From positions 1 to 64,000 of IMG/VR virus record IMGVR_UViG_3300025030_000011: a stretch of DNA of 64,000 nucleotides, one strand, 5' to 3'. Under the pieces are notes generated by a model. The model saw only the letters and a list, made by a program, of their open reading frames with translations. It ran no database searches and was not told where the DNA came from. Numbering within the stretch: position 1 is the stretch's first letter; each line of letters opens with the position of its first letter. A program made the translations under genes and the position numbers. Shown one piece after another: positions 34,138 to 40,910 of this stretch. The stretch is from a virus.

Positions 34138-34274
34138 TTTATTTCATCCCCATATAACATTTTCAATAATCTGCCAATTTCTATATCTGCTTCAGTAATT
34201 TTATTTGCGGCTAATATAGAAATTGTAACTACTCCAAAGAATATCCCTAATACAAAACAAATAAAATATCACAT
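34134..34274 (-). pseudogene. Small membrane protein gene with TGA as its second codon
   Basis: After GGAGGG and an ATG at 34,274 the second codon is TGA. The frame then runs open for 44 codons to a TGA that overlaps the next start. The encoded product has one transmembrane segment (FICFVLGIFFGVVTISIL) and an EADIEIGRLLKMLYGDE tail typical of small phage membrane proteins. TGG to TGA is the simplest mutation. It may be inactive, restart internally, or reflect a sequence error. Confidence 0.55.
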
Positions 34275-34277
34275 AAC

Positions 34278-34583
34278 TCAACCCTCCTTCAATATGTATT
34301 GAAAATCAGTTTGCCTGTCTTCCCCTCTATTGACACGCTTAATGATACCTCTTCCAAGCAACGCTTGTGCTGTTGGTTTGTACACCGATACCTTAACACA
34401 GGTGAAGGGTAGCTCTAACTTGCTATACAGATACCAAGCGAATGTGGTGCGATCTTGAAATAATTTAAAGTTCTGTTGCATTGCTCCCAAAATTATTTGC
34501 ATATCATCAGAAGGTTCTTTTAGTTTTTCTTTCCTATCCCCAAAAATTACATCACTGAATGTTGCTCCGTTCCTTGTTATCAT
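34278..34583 (-). CDS. Unknown small protein (winged-helix-like)
   Basis: 101 residues. The C-terminal segment (VYKPTAQALLGRGIIKRVNRGEDRQTDF) could be the recognition helix and wing of a winged-helix domain. Overlaps its neighbour by 4 bp. Function unknown. Confidence 0.6.
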   Translation of the reverse strand: MITRNGATFSDVIFGDRKEKLKEPSDDMQIILGAMQQNFKLFQDRTTFAWYLYSKLELPFTCVKVSVYKPTAQALLGRGIIKRVNRGEDRQTDFQYILKEG

Positions 34584-34852
34584 TGTTTCATCCTCATTAT
34601 TTCATTGTATATGTTTTCTGCTTGTTTCAATTCTTTTTGTGCTTGTTCTAGTTTAGTTAGTACTTTAACAAGTATAAATTCATGCGCTTCTTTCCAAGAA
34701 TTAAAATAGTTACCCCAATTTGATCTTATTTTGCGTCTGTGTTTATCACCTTTTACCCAAATAAAAGAATCTGTTTCTCTTTCTACTTCTACAGTTGCTA
34801 TTTTTGCTCCAGGTTTTCCGCAATATACTGATACCACATACATTGTTTTCAT
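34580..34852 (-). CDS. Unknown small protein with C-terminal coil
   Basis: 90 residues. N-terminal beta strands, then a helix with coiled-coil character (KLEQAQKELKQAENIY). Overlaps the helicase loader gene start region by 4 bp; part of the replication operon. Confidence 0.6.
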   Translation of the reverse strand: MKTMYVVSVYCGKPGAKIATVEVERETDSFIWVKGDKHRRKIRSNWGNYFNSWKEAHEFILVKVLTKLEQAQKELKQAENIYNEIMRMKQ

Positions 34853-35496
34853 CGTCTATCCCCTCCTCCCATTTCTATTACTAATCCCAAACCTTTAACT
34901 CTTGAAGCAATCCGTTGACCTAATCTATCTTTAATTTGGTTCAAATCTAAATTGGAAGTAAACACAGTCCTTAATTCATGTGTATATCTTTCATCAAGAA
35001 TTAAATAAATTATGTTTATAACCCAATCTGTTGGCTTTTCAACCCCAATATCATCAATGTATAGATGCTTTACTTTGCTGAATCTTTCTATTATTTCATC
35101 TTCTGTTTCACCTTCATCATTGTTATAAGTTCTTTTTATTCTTTGAAGAAGTTTGGACATAGTTATAAATTCAATTTCATATTCGTTTTTGTTCACATAG
35201 TCATTATGTATTAAAGCTGATGCTAAATGAGTTTTCCCACAACCACTTTCTCCAAAGATGTAGAGGCTTTTAGATTTATCTACATCAGATAAAATCTCTG
35301 TATCAAAATCATCAAGTGTTGCTTTTTTATAAATTGGTGGGAAGTTTATCTTATCTTGAAATTTAATGTAATTCAATTTACGTCTTACTAAAGTGTAATG
35401 GGGTTTACACCAATCACCTTCCATCCCAATAGGTGAAGTTATATGTATGTGACCGTCTTCTTTACAGCCATCATAAGAGCATTGCGGAGATTTCAT
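34849..35496 (-). CDS. DnaC/IstB-like helicase loader
   Basis: 215 residues. An N-terminal zinc finger (CSYDGCKEDGH and DWC) is followed by AAA+ motifs: Walker A GESGCGKTH, Walker B LYIDDIG, sensor TSNLDLNQI and arginine finger region RIASR. It would load the DnaB-like helicase at the origin. Overlaps the initiator gene by 4 bp. Confidence 0.88.
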   Translation of the reverse strand: MKSPQCSYDGCKEDGHIHITSPIGMEGDWCKPHYTLVRRKLNYIKFQDKINFPPIYKKATLDDFDTEILSDVDKSKSLYIFGESGCGKTHLASALIHNDYVNKNEYEIEFITMSKLLQRIKRTYNNDEGETEDEIIERFSKVKHLYIDDIGVEKPTDWVINIIYLILDERYTHELRTVFTSNLDLNQIKDRLGQRIASRVKGLGLVIEMGGGDRR

Positions 35497-36416
35497 TTAG
35501 GCAATCCTTTCGTATTTGTTATACACATGTCAACTTTAGATAAGTTAGTTGGTTCTTCAGATTTATCTTTTTTACTATAATAATTCGGATTAAACCCTTT
35601 TTGTTGAGGATATTGTTTTCTTTGTTTCTTTTCAAACGATTCTTTAAAAAATAAACCAGTCCAACCATTTTTAATCGAATCTTCTATCACCTCTATAATA
35701 CCTTGAATATCTCGCTTGTAATATTTCCTCATGTCGGCAACAATTAATTCTACAGCACGTTCTGTAATGATTGCTTTCTTCTTTTTACGCATTGTTACAT
35801 AACTTATCCACAATGTATTAAATTCTTCATTTTCTATATAAGTTTTTGGGAATTGTCCTAAATATAATTCGTCAATTTTAAATGTATCAATTTTAGAGGA
35901 CTTCTTTTTCTTCACAACTCCCTGCTGATTCTCTTCAATGATTCTTTTCTTTTGAATCTCTTCTATAGGAGCGGTAATTTCTACCGGTCGGATTTGACCT
36001 TTTTTACCGGTCGGATTCGGTAAAAAATACCGGTCGGATTTTGTACTTTCTACCGGTAATTTCTTCCGGTCGGATTCTTCGTGTTCTGATACTTCATCAT
36101 CTTCATCAAAAATATAATGCTTCACAAAAAAGTATTCGTTTGTTCTATGTTGTGCTTTTTCTTCAGGTGTAGGAATAACAACCTTTAGAAAGCCTTTTTG
36201 TTCTAATCCATGTAAAGCGTCCCTTACAGTCTTTTCCGTCAACGCTAATTCAATAGCTATTGTTTTTTGTTTAGGGTAACACGATCTATTCTTACCCATA
36301 AACTGAGCTAGTCTTGCCCAGACTACTTTTTCTACAAGTTTTAAACCTTTATACGTCAATAAACAATTCGGTAACTGGCATCCAAAAAACTTGTTATATG
36401 GATTGAATAATTTCAT
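35493..36416 (-). CDS. Replication initiator with winged-helix domain and internal iterons
   Basis: 307 residues. The N-terminal winged helix (YPKQKTIAIELALTEKTVRDALHGLEQKGFL) is the wHTH_36-type domain of phage and plasmid initiators. The middle (residues about 110-150) is encoded by the iteron array at 35,971-36,076, and the C-terminal domain likely contacts the loader. The gene order initiator, loader matches lambda O/P-type modules, where origin iterons also lie within the initiator gene. Confidence 0.82.
   Translation of the reverse strand: MKLFNPYNKFFGCQLPNCLLTYKGLKLVEKVVWARLAQFMGKNRSCYPKQKTIAIELALTEKTVRDALHGLEQKGFLKVVIPTPEEKAQHRTNEYFFVKHYIFDEDDEVSEHEESDRKKLPVESTKSDRYFLPNPTGKKGQIRPVEITAPIEEIQKKRIIEENQQGVVKKKKSSKIDTFKIDELYLGQFPKTYIENEEFNTLWISYVTMRKKKKAIITERAVELIVADMRKYYKRDIQGIIEVIEDSIKNGWTGLFFKESFEKKQRKQYPQQKGFNPNYYSKKDKSEEPTNLSKVDMCITNTKGLPK
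35971..36076. repeat. Iteron array, probable replication origin
   Basis: The 12-mer ACCGGTCGGATT occurs at 35,983, 36,006 and 36,029, with a 23-bp period. A degenerate copy (ACCGGTAATTTC) sits one more period on at 36,052, and TCCGGTCGGATT follows at 36,065. A longer unit CGGTAATTTCTnCCGGTCGG appears twice (35,972 and 36,054). The 23-bp period puts sites on the same helix face. Position inside the initiator gene supports origin function. The repeated GC-rich core stands out in AT-rich DNA. Confidence 0.8.
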
Positions 36417-36964
36417 TGTTTATTTCTTATAACTTGTTTCAATTTAGTGGATATTTTATATTTTTCTAGTTCTGCTACAGACGCCCAATCTGCATCTTTA
36501 ATAAGTGTTGTGTTTTCGTAAATACTCATTAATTCTTCAACAGTTTCAATTTTATTAAAAGCGTGAACTAAACCTTTTTTAAAATGAGTTACATAATTTT
36601 CATTGTTATTTATAGGTAAACCTAAACATACAATGTCTTTAGTATTTTTTTGTTCTTCAATTACATGCAAACCGTTAAAAAAGCCTTTCAACATAAATTT
36701 TGCATTCAAAGAACATGATTTCATATATTTATTGAGTGATTCATCTAATTCATGTGTATCTGCATGACATTTATTACACAAACACATTAACTCTTCTTTT
36801 GTATAATCCCAAATCATTGCTCCACGTTTGTAAAACGGATGATGTACATGCAACTCTGTTTCTTTGTCACCACATTCTTGACAGGTGTAATTGTGCAACT
36901 CTAAAACTTCTAACCTTTTCTTCTGCCATAACGGATGCTTCATTTGCCGGTGGTAGTTCATCAT
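36413..36964 (-). CDS. HNH endonuclease
   Basis: 183 residues. Zinc pairs CQECGD and CNKCHADTHE enclose the HNH core ELHVHHPFYKRG...EELMCLC. The N-terminus WQKKRLEVLELHNYTC is typical. It may be a homing-type or genome-specific nuclease. It is the first gene after the attenuator-like RNA and overlaps the initiator start by 4 bp, so it is transcribed with the replication genes. Confidence 0.85.
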   Translation of the reverse strand: MMNYHRQMKHPLWQKKRLEVLELHNYTCQECGDKETELHVHHPFYKRGAMIWDYTKEELMCLCNKCHADTHELDESLNKYMKSCSLNAKFMLKGFFNGLHVIEEQKNTKDIVCLGLPINNNENYVTHFKKGLVHAFNKIETVEELMSIYENTTLIKDADWASVAELEKYKISTKLKQVIRNKQ

Positions 36965-36991
36965 TTCTTTCTCCTTTTTTGGGGTTCAACG

Positions 36992-37031
36992 AAAAACCCC
37001 CTAACTACAGGGACAAGCTGCAATTAAGGGG
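36992..37031 (-). terminator. Rho-independent terminator / attenuator upstream of the replication genes
   Basis: 14-bp stem with 7-nt loop and a T5 tract on the minus side. It ends 28 bp before the HNH start. Since no second promoter is visible between it and the gene, readthrough or regulated antitermination would be needed for expression. Confidence 0.8.
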
Positions 37032-37109
37032 TTCTCGTTCTGACTGTCGCAGTTAAGCAACAAATCATATCGTTACACGGCATCTTGTCCATACCGTTTT
37101 ATGTAAGTG
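36992..37109 (-). ncRNA. Leader or small RNA with two complementary hairpin loops and a terminator
   Basis: The minus-strand transcript from the promoter at 37,116 would begin near 37,109. Hairpin A (37,077-37,097) is a 7-bp stem with loop GGACAAG. Hairpin B (36,997-37,031) is a 14-bp stem with loop CTTGTCC, followed by TTTTT, i.e. a Rho-independent terminator. The loops are exact reverse complements, so they could kiss in cis or between molecules. G.U pairs in both stems exist only in the minus-strand RNA. The result is either a roughly 120-nt small RNA or an attenuator controlling HNH, initiator and helicase-loader genes. Confidence 0.75.
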
Positions 37110-37115
37110 TTGCAT

Positions 37116-37144
37116 AACATATACAAAGCTTTTATTAATGTCAA
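37116..37144 (-). promoter_or_regulatory. Strong sigma-70-type promoter
   Basis: On the minus strand TTGACA (37,139-37,144), 17-bp spacer, TATGTT (37,116-37,121). It overlaps no gene and lies 8 bp past the end of the small membrane gene. It drives the kissing-loop RNA. Confidence 0.82.
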
Positions 37145-37151
37145 GCTAAGT

Positions 37152-37274
37152 TTATTTAACTGCAATTCTAGCTAAACCAACAACTATTAAAGCACCTAAT
37201 ACAACAAGTAAACCTATACCCCCTGTGGCTATTGTTACAATACCCAATAGTATAATCCAACCTATAACAGCCAT
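37152..37274 (-). CDS. Tiny hydrophobic membrane protein
   Basis: 40 residues from the ATG at 37,274 (AAGGAAGGTG upstream). Glycine- and valine-rich, with two closely spaced hydrophobic segments around a TGGIG turn. Size and character resemble small holin-like or membrane-perturbing peptides, but its early-operon location is against a lysis role. Function unknown. Confidence 0.6.
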   Translation of the reverse strand: MAVIGWIILLGIVTIATGGIGLLVVLGALIVVGLARIAVK

Positions 37275-37411
37275 TGTCATCACCTTCCTTTCTTATGATA
37301 TGAATTTAGATCAAGGCTATTTCTATTGCTTTCTGTCTCACCAAACAATAATACTTTCTTGCTGCTTTTCCTTTCCCATTATATTTTCGTATAGCAGTTT
37401 TGATGCATCCT

Positions 37412-37513
37412 TTATTCTCTGATAATATTATATTCATTATATATTCGTATTGCTTTATCTGATGTTACTAATAGTTTATTAAATTTATATCCAATTAAAG
37501 ATTGAATTTGCAT
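37412..37513 (-). CDS. Possible 33-residue peptide
   Basis: ATG at 37,513 with AGGAG upstream; short basic product, no motif. A second overlapping frame (37,306-37,437, 43 codons, Lys-rich, with CLVRQK) lacks a ribosome binding site. Only one, or neither, may be real. Confidence 0.35.
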   Translation of the reverse strand: MQIQSLIGYKFNKLLVTSDKAIRIYNEYNIIRE

Positions 37514-37521
37514 ACACACTC

Positions 37522-38034
37522 CTATAATTTTGGTATATTTTGCAATTCTTTAATTATATTATCAGCGTATTTACGTTTTGTAATATCACCTCCATATTGA
37601 TTTAAAGCTTTCTTTATATTACCTTTATTTTCTTTAACTAAATCTTCCAAAATACACTCTGCTTGTAATGCTTGCATAGTTGCGTCATGACTAACATAAC
37701 CGTGTATTTTTGGATTTACTTGCCAAGCTCCTTGATATTGTTTTTTATAACCCCCTTTTCGACTAGTTATAGTTGCTCCTTCTTTTATTGCTATAGCCGC
37801 CATAAGACGTGGAGAATGTGTTTCAAGACAAGCTGTTGCTAATTGTTCTGCTGATTTCACATTAGCTTTTTTAAAATAATTTGTTAATTTTTGATGTTTA
37901 TAATTTATATCGTTATGACATGTAATGCAATTCAATCTACTTTCCACGTATCCTTGCGCCAAAACTAAACAAGGTCTTTCCATCTGTACTGGAGAAATCA
38001 TCAAGAATGAAGATAATAGAATAGTATTTAGCAT
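37522..38034 (-). CDS. Lytic transglycosylase-like (SLT) protein with signal peptide
   Basis: 170 residues. An N-terminal hydrophobic stretch (LNTILLSSFLMISPV) looks like a signal sequence. The C-terminal half (RLMAAIAIKEG, then GAWQVNPKIHG, then ALNQYGGD) matches the SLT/lysozyme-like fold with the catalytic Glu in KEG. Two Cys pairs suggest an exported protein. It lies in the early operon, far from the late lysis genes, so remodelling the wall early in infection is one idea. Confidence 0.7.
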   Translation of the reverse strand: MLNTILLSSFLMISPVQMERPCLVLAQGYVESRLNCITCHNDINYKHQKLTNYFKKANVKSAEQLATACLETHSPRLMAAIAIKEGATITSRKGGYKKQYQGAWQVNPKIHGYVSHDATMQALQAECILEDLVKENKGNIKKALNQYGGDITKRKYADNIIKELQNIPKL

Positions 38035-38046
38035 TAATACTCCTTT

Positions 38047-38976
38047 TTATTTTAGTCCAATGTCTTTCATCAAATAATGTGCTTCACGATCTGGCATATC
38101 ACCGGGGTCTTTATATCCTTCTAATTCCAAGATTTCTACTTTTATCCCCCTTGCTGTTAATAGTGCCGCTAATTTTAATGCTTGCTTTTGGGTAATCTTT
38201 CTTTTCTCTAAAGTTTCTTCAGCATCAAACATAATAAAGACTTGTTTATATCTTGAAGCTAATAAATTTACTTGATACATCGTAAAAGCTATTCCAAATA
38301 AACATACCGCTCCATATCCTAACCTCCACAAATCTGCTCGGCCTTCCACAACTAAACATTTATCACCTCTTGTATGATCTAAACCGTCTAGGATATTTTG
38401 GTGATGTACTGCTTCATTTATTAGTTTACATGCTTTCCAAGGCTTTTCTGCTTTACCTGTTATATCCCTCCCTTGATATGAGACAATTTTACCTTCATAA
38501 TAAATTGGGGCTATTACACGCCACTTATAATCTCCAACAGCTTCTACACATTTTAATCCCCAAAGTTCCTCCAATTCTTCAGGATCAAAATTACGTCCTA
38601 TGAGATAATCTTTAAATCTTTTAGTCAAAGGTTTAGAACCTTCAGGCAACCTACATTCTGAAATAGTCTTTACAGGCTCGTGGTTTGACTGTAGCGGGGT
38701 TTTTATCCTGTTACCCTGTTCACTGTATAGCTCATGTATATCAAACGCTTCTGAAACAGTTACATTCAACAATTCTTGTATGAGGTCTATATGACTATGT
38801 GTTCCACATCTCCAGCATGATAAAGCCCCTGTTGCTAAATGAAATCCTAAGTTTGGGGAATGACTATTGCAGAAACAACAAGATATATTTATCCAGCCTT
38901 GTGTTACTTTTTCACCTTTAGTAAAATACTGGATATTGAAATCAGTGTAAAATTTTATGATATTAAATACTTTCAT
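38047..38976 (-). CDS. DnaG-like primase
   Basis: 309 residues. The CHC2-type zinc finger (CCFCNSHSPNLGFH, then CWRCGTH) lies in the first 60 residues. The TOPRIM core follows: KCLVVEGRADLWRL (Glu), then FIMFDAEET (D-x-E variant of DxD) and a DPGDM end. It lays primers for the replisome. It overlaps the next gene by 14 bp. It is shorter than DnaG because the C-terminal helicase-binding domain is missing. Confidence 0.85.
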   Translation of the reverse strand: MKVFNIIKFYTDFNIQYFTKGEKVTQGWINISCCFCNSHSPNLGFHLATGALSCWRCGTHSHIDLIQELLNVTVSEAFDIHELYSEQGNRIKTPLQSNHEPVKTISECRLPEGSKPLTKRFKDYLIGRNFDPEELEELWGLKCVEAVGDYKWRVIAPIYYEGKIVSYQGRDITGKAEKPWKACKLINEAVHHQNILDGLDHTRGDKCLVVEGRADLWRLGYGAVCLFGIAFTMYQVNLLASRYKQVFIMFDAEETLEKRKITQKQALKLAALLTARGIKVEILELEGYKDPGDMPDREAHYLMKDIGLK

Positions 38977-39148
38977 AGGTATGATTGATTATTGAATAAA
39001 GACCTTTGAGGTCATTTATTGAATTTTTAGCTTTTGTTTTTGTTTTATTTACAGAATGATTTTTCCATAATTTTTTACCTATTTTACAATAATCTACATA
39101 AAATTCATTTTTAAATTCCACTATTCTGACTTTTACTGACTCTTTCAT
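38963..39148 (-). CDS. Small basic unknown protein
   Basis: 61 residues, Lys-rich, with a KVRIVEFKNEFYVDY start. RBS AGGGGG. Overlaps the primase. No motif. Confidence 0.55.
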   Translation of the reverse strand: MKESVKVRIVEFKNEFYVDYCKIGKKLWKNHSVNKTKTKAKNSINDLKGLYSIINHTYESI

Positions 39149-39169
39149 TTATCCCCCTCTTTTTGTCTT

Positions 39170-39334
39170 TTATTTACAAACGCAGATTTCTTGCTTTACT
39201 ACACAAATCACAGGAATGACGCACAGCTTTAATGTATCGGAGGTAGTTGGTTCATGTTCTTCGGCATGAATGCATTTACCTTTACAATTGTGTTTATCGG
39301 CTAAATTACAAACAACTTTTTTAATTTTGTTCAT
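39170..39334 (-). CDS. Small Cys-rich protein downstream of Ser-X cassette 1
   Basis: 54 residues from the ATG at 39,334 (AAAAGGAGAGG upstream). It contains six Cys, two of them in a C-terminal CVCK. An in-frame start at 39,394 (MKDLKLK), placed by the cassette's own ribosome binding site, would add 20 residues, so two forms are possible. Function unknown. Confidence 0.5.
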   Translation of the reverse strand: MNKIKKVVCNLADKHNCKGKCIHAEEHEPTTSDTLKLCVIPVICVVKQEICVCK

Positions 39335-39408
39335 AATCCTCTCCTTTTTATTATTTAATGGTGTTAAAGGTGATTTTAATTTTAAATCTTTCATAGCTTT
39401 ATATCTCC

Positions 39409-39558
39409 TTACCAAGACCTAGACCTAGACCAAGACATAGACCAAGACATAGACATAGACCTAGACCCAGACATAGACATAGACCTAGACCTAGACATAG
39501 ACCCAGACATAGACATAGACATAGACACTTTATTTAATATATGTATTGGTATTAACAT
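39409..39558 (-). CDS. Ser-X dipeptide repeat protein, copy 1
   Basis: 49 residues. GGAGCATAAAGCT precedes the ATG; the leader MLIPIHILNKV is followed by 19 Ser-X units (X = Met, Arg, Gly, Trp). The stop TAA runs directly into GGAGATATAAAGCTATG, the start signal of the next gene. The hexamer unit is TCTNNN. Compare the copies at 40,610, 42,428 and 43,358. Translation is supported by the conserved leader and ribosome binding site rather than by openness alone. Confidence 0.55.
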   Translation of the reverse strand: MLIPIHILNKVSMSMSMSGSMSRSRSMSMSGSRSMSMSWSMSWSRSRSW

Positions 39559-39573
39559 AGCTTTATGCTCCAA

Positions 39574-39786
39574 TCACCTTTTGTGAAATTCTGGGCCGAT
39601 TTTATGTTCATTGATTGCTTGATAAAGTAGTTTAGCATGAACAATGTTTATTGGGCGTAAATTACAACCGTTGTTTATTGATCTTACACAAACACCAGAT
39701 ATTTCAGATAACCTTTCATTTGATAGTTTCTTATCCTTTTTCTTTGCTGCAAGGCAAGGTAGTATAACATATCTAGGTTTATTCAT
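39574..39786 (-). CDS. Small helix-turn-helix protein
   Basis: 70 residues. NERLSEISGVCVRSINNGCNL reads as an HTH (XRE/Cro-like), preceded by a basic KKKDKK segment. Likely a transcriptional regulator; its stop is 3 bp before the cassette 1 ribosome binding site. Confidence 0.55.
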   Translation of the reverse strand: MNKPRYVILPCLAAKKKDKKLSNERLSEISGVCVRSINNGCNLRPINIVHAKLLYQAINEHKIGPEFHKR

Positions 39787-39801
39787 TTATAACCTTTTCT
39801 T

Positions 39802-40401
39802 TCATGTTGTCCTCCTTGATTTCGTTTTAGGTATTTTACAACTTAAATCATAAGTTCCGTTTTTTCTATTCCCTGTACTCCCACAAGAATATTCCCAAGT
39901 TTCTCTATACACGTTTTCATCTTTAATAACAAAACTTTCACAATGAGGGCATTTATCAGAAAGCATGTGATAATTTTGGGCTTGCATTACTTCTTTTCTT
40001 CTGATCGGGTCTATCAATTTAATATATGTTGTACAAAACTTATCTGCGCATTCAACACAAAGCAATACATCTACCCAATAATTCTTTTTTTCGTCTATTC
40101 TTTTGTATTTACAGCTAATAGGAGGGTGTTTCATCCAACCTGCGTTTGGGCCTTCTGGTTCATGATGTTCTGTTTCTGTAGGTCTTTGCTTGCCCGTAGT
40201 TCTTCTACTCTTTTTGGGGGTATCTAGGGCTTTATCTATACCTATTATTGCTTCTTCTTTGTCCTGTACTTCAATTTCGTTTCCGTCAGGTTCAACAGTA
40301 AAATATTTACTGTTATCATACTTTCTGATTTTATAACCCCTGTAATCAATTTCATGATAGGCTGGGACAATTTGTTTTTTTATGCCTGTGGTTCTTGCCA
40401 T
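39802..40401 (-). CDS. Zinc-finger protein with three RTT(G) motifs
   Basis: 199 residues. N-terminal MARTTGIKK, an internal SRRTTGKQ near residue 72 and a C-terminal KSRRTT end repeat the phage's shared tag motif. Between them a CVECADKFC...CPHC zinc-type arrangement lies at about residues 115-155. RBS AAAGGAGG. Role unknown. As the only protein with the motif at N-terminus, middle and C-terminus it is a natural candidate for the system that uses the tag. Confidence 0.65.
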   Translation of the reverse strand: MARTTGIKKQIVPAYHEIDYRGYKIRKYDNSKYFTVEPDGNEIEVQDKEEAIIGIDKALDTPKKSRRTTGKQRPTETEHHEPEGPNAGWMKHPPISCKYKRIDEKKNYWVDVLLCVECADKFCTTYIKLIDPIRRKEVMQAQNYHMLSDKCPHCESFVIKDENVYRETWEYSCGSTGNRKNGTYDLSCKIPKTKSRRTT

Positions 40402-40559
40402 GTTTTTCCTCCTTTTAATATCGGTTGATAAAATGCTTCAGTTTTTATTTTTATCATATCTTGAAATTCTTTTGAATGCTGTACTTCAGCATCGTCAATT
40501 ATTATTTGATTTGTAGTTTTTCCATGTAATGCATATTTCAAAGCATCTATTTGATGGTC
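40380..40559 (-). pseudogene. Orphan reading frame downstream of cassette 2
   Basis: A 59-codon frame without an ATG in register (DHQIDALKYALHGK... to WQEPQA), overlapping the start of the RTTG zinc protein. The ATG at 40,561 is one base out of frame and hits a stop in five codons. The upstream in-frame piece is the 10-codon remnant shared with cassette 4, with its start changed to ACG. This looks like the 3' remnant of a gene whose beginning was replaced by the cassette. Confidence 0.4.
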
Positions 40560-40609
40560 ATTTTATTGTGCTCCTTTTATTTCCAAATCTATCGTAGCTT
40601 TATATCTCC

Positions 40610-40909
40610 TTATATAGACCCAGACCTAGACCTAGACCTAGACCTAGACATAGACATAGGCCTAGACCCAGACCCAGACCTAGACATAGACATAGACCCA
40701 AAGGTAAACCTAGACCTAAACCCAGACCTAGACCTAGACCTAGACATAAACATAGACCTAAAGCCAGACCTAGACCCAGACCTAGACCCAGACCTAGACA
40801 TAGACATAGACCTAGAGCCAGACCTAGACCTAGACCTAGACCTAGACCTAGACCCAGACCTAGACCCAGACCTAGACATATCATTTAATACATGTATTGG
40901 TGCTAGCAT
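40610..40909 (-). CDS. Ser-X dipeptide repeat protein, copy 2
   Basis: 99 residues: leader MLAPIHVLNDM, then about 44 units dominated by Ser-Arg, Ser-Gly and Ser-Met with occasional Phe and Pro. The ribosome binding site GGAG is embedded in the last codons of the SNF2 helicase gene. The stop TAA precedes GGAGATATAAAGCT and an ACG where the other copies have ATG. Longest of the four. Confidence 0.5.
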   Translation of the reverse strand: MLAPIHVLNDMSRSGSRSGSRSRSRSRSRSGSRSMSMSRSGSRSGSRSGFRSMFMSRSRSRSGFRSRFTFGSMSMSRSGSGSRPMSMSRSRSRSRSGSI

Positions 40910-40910
40910 T

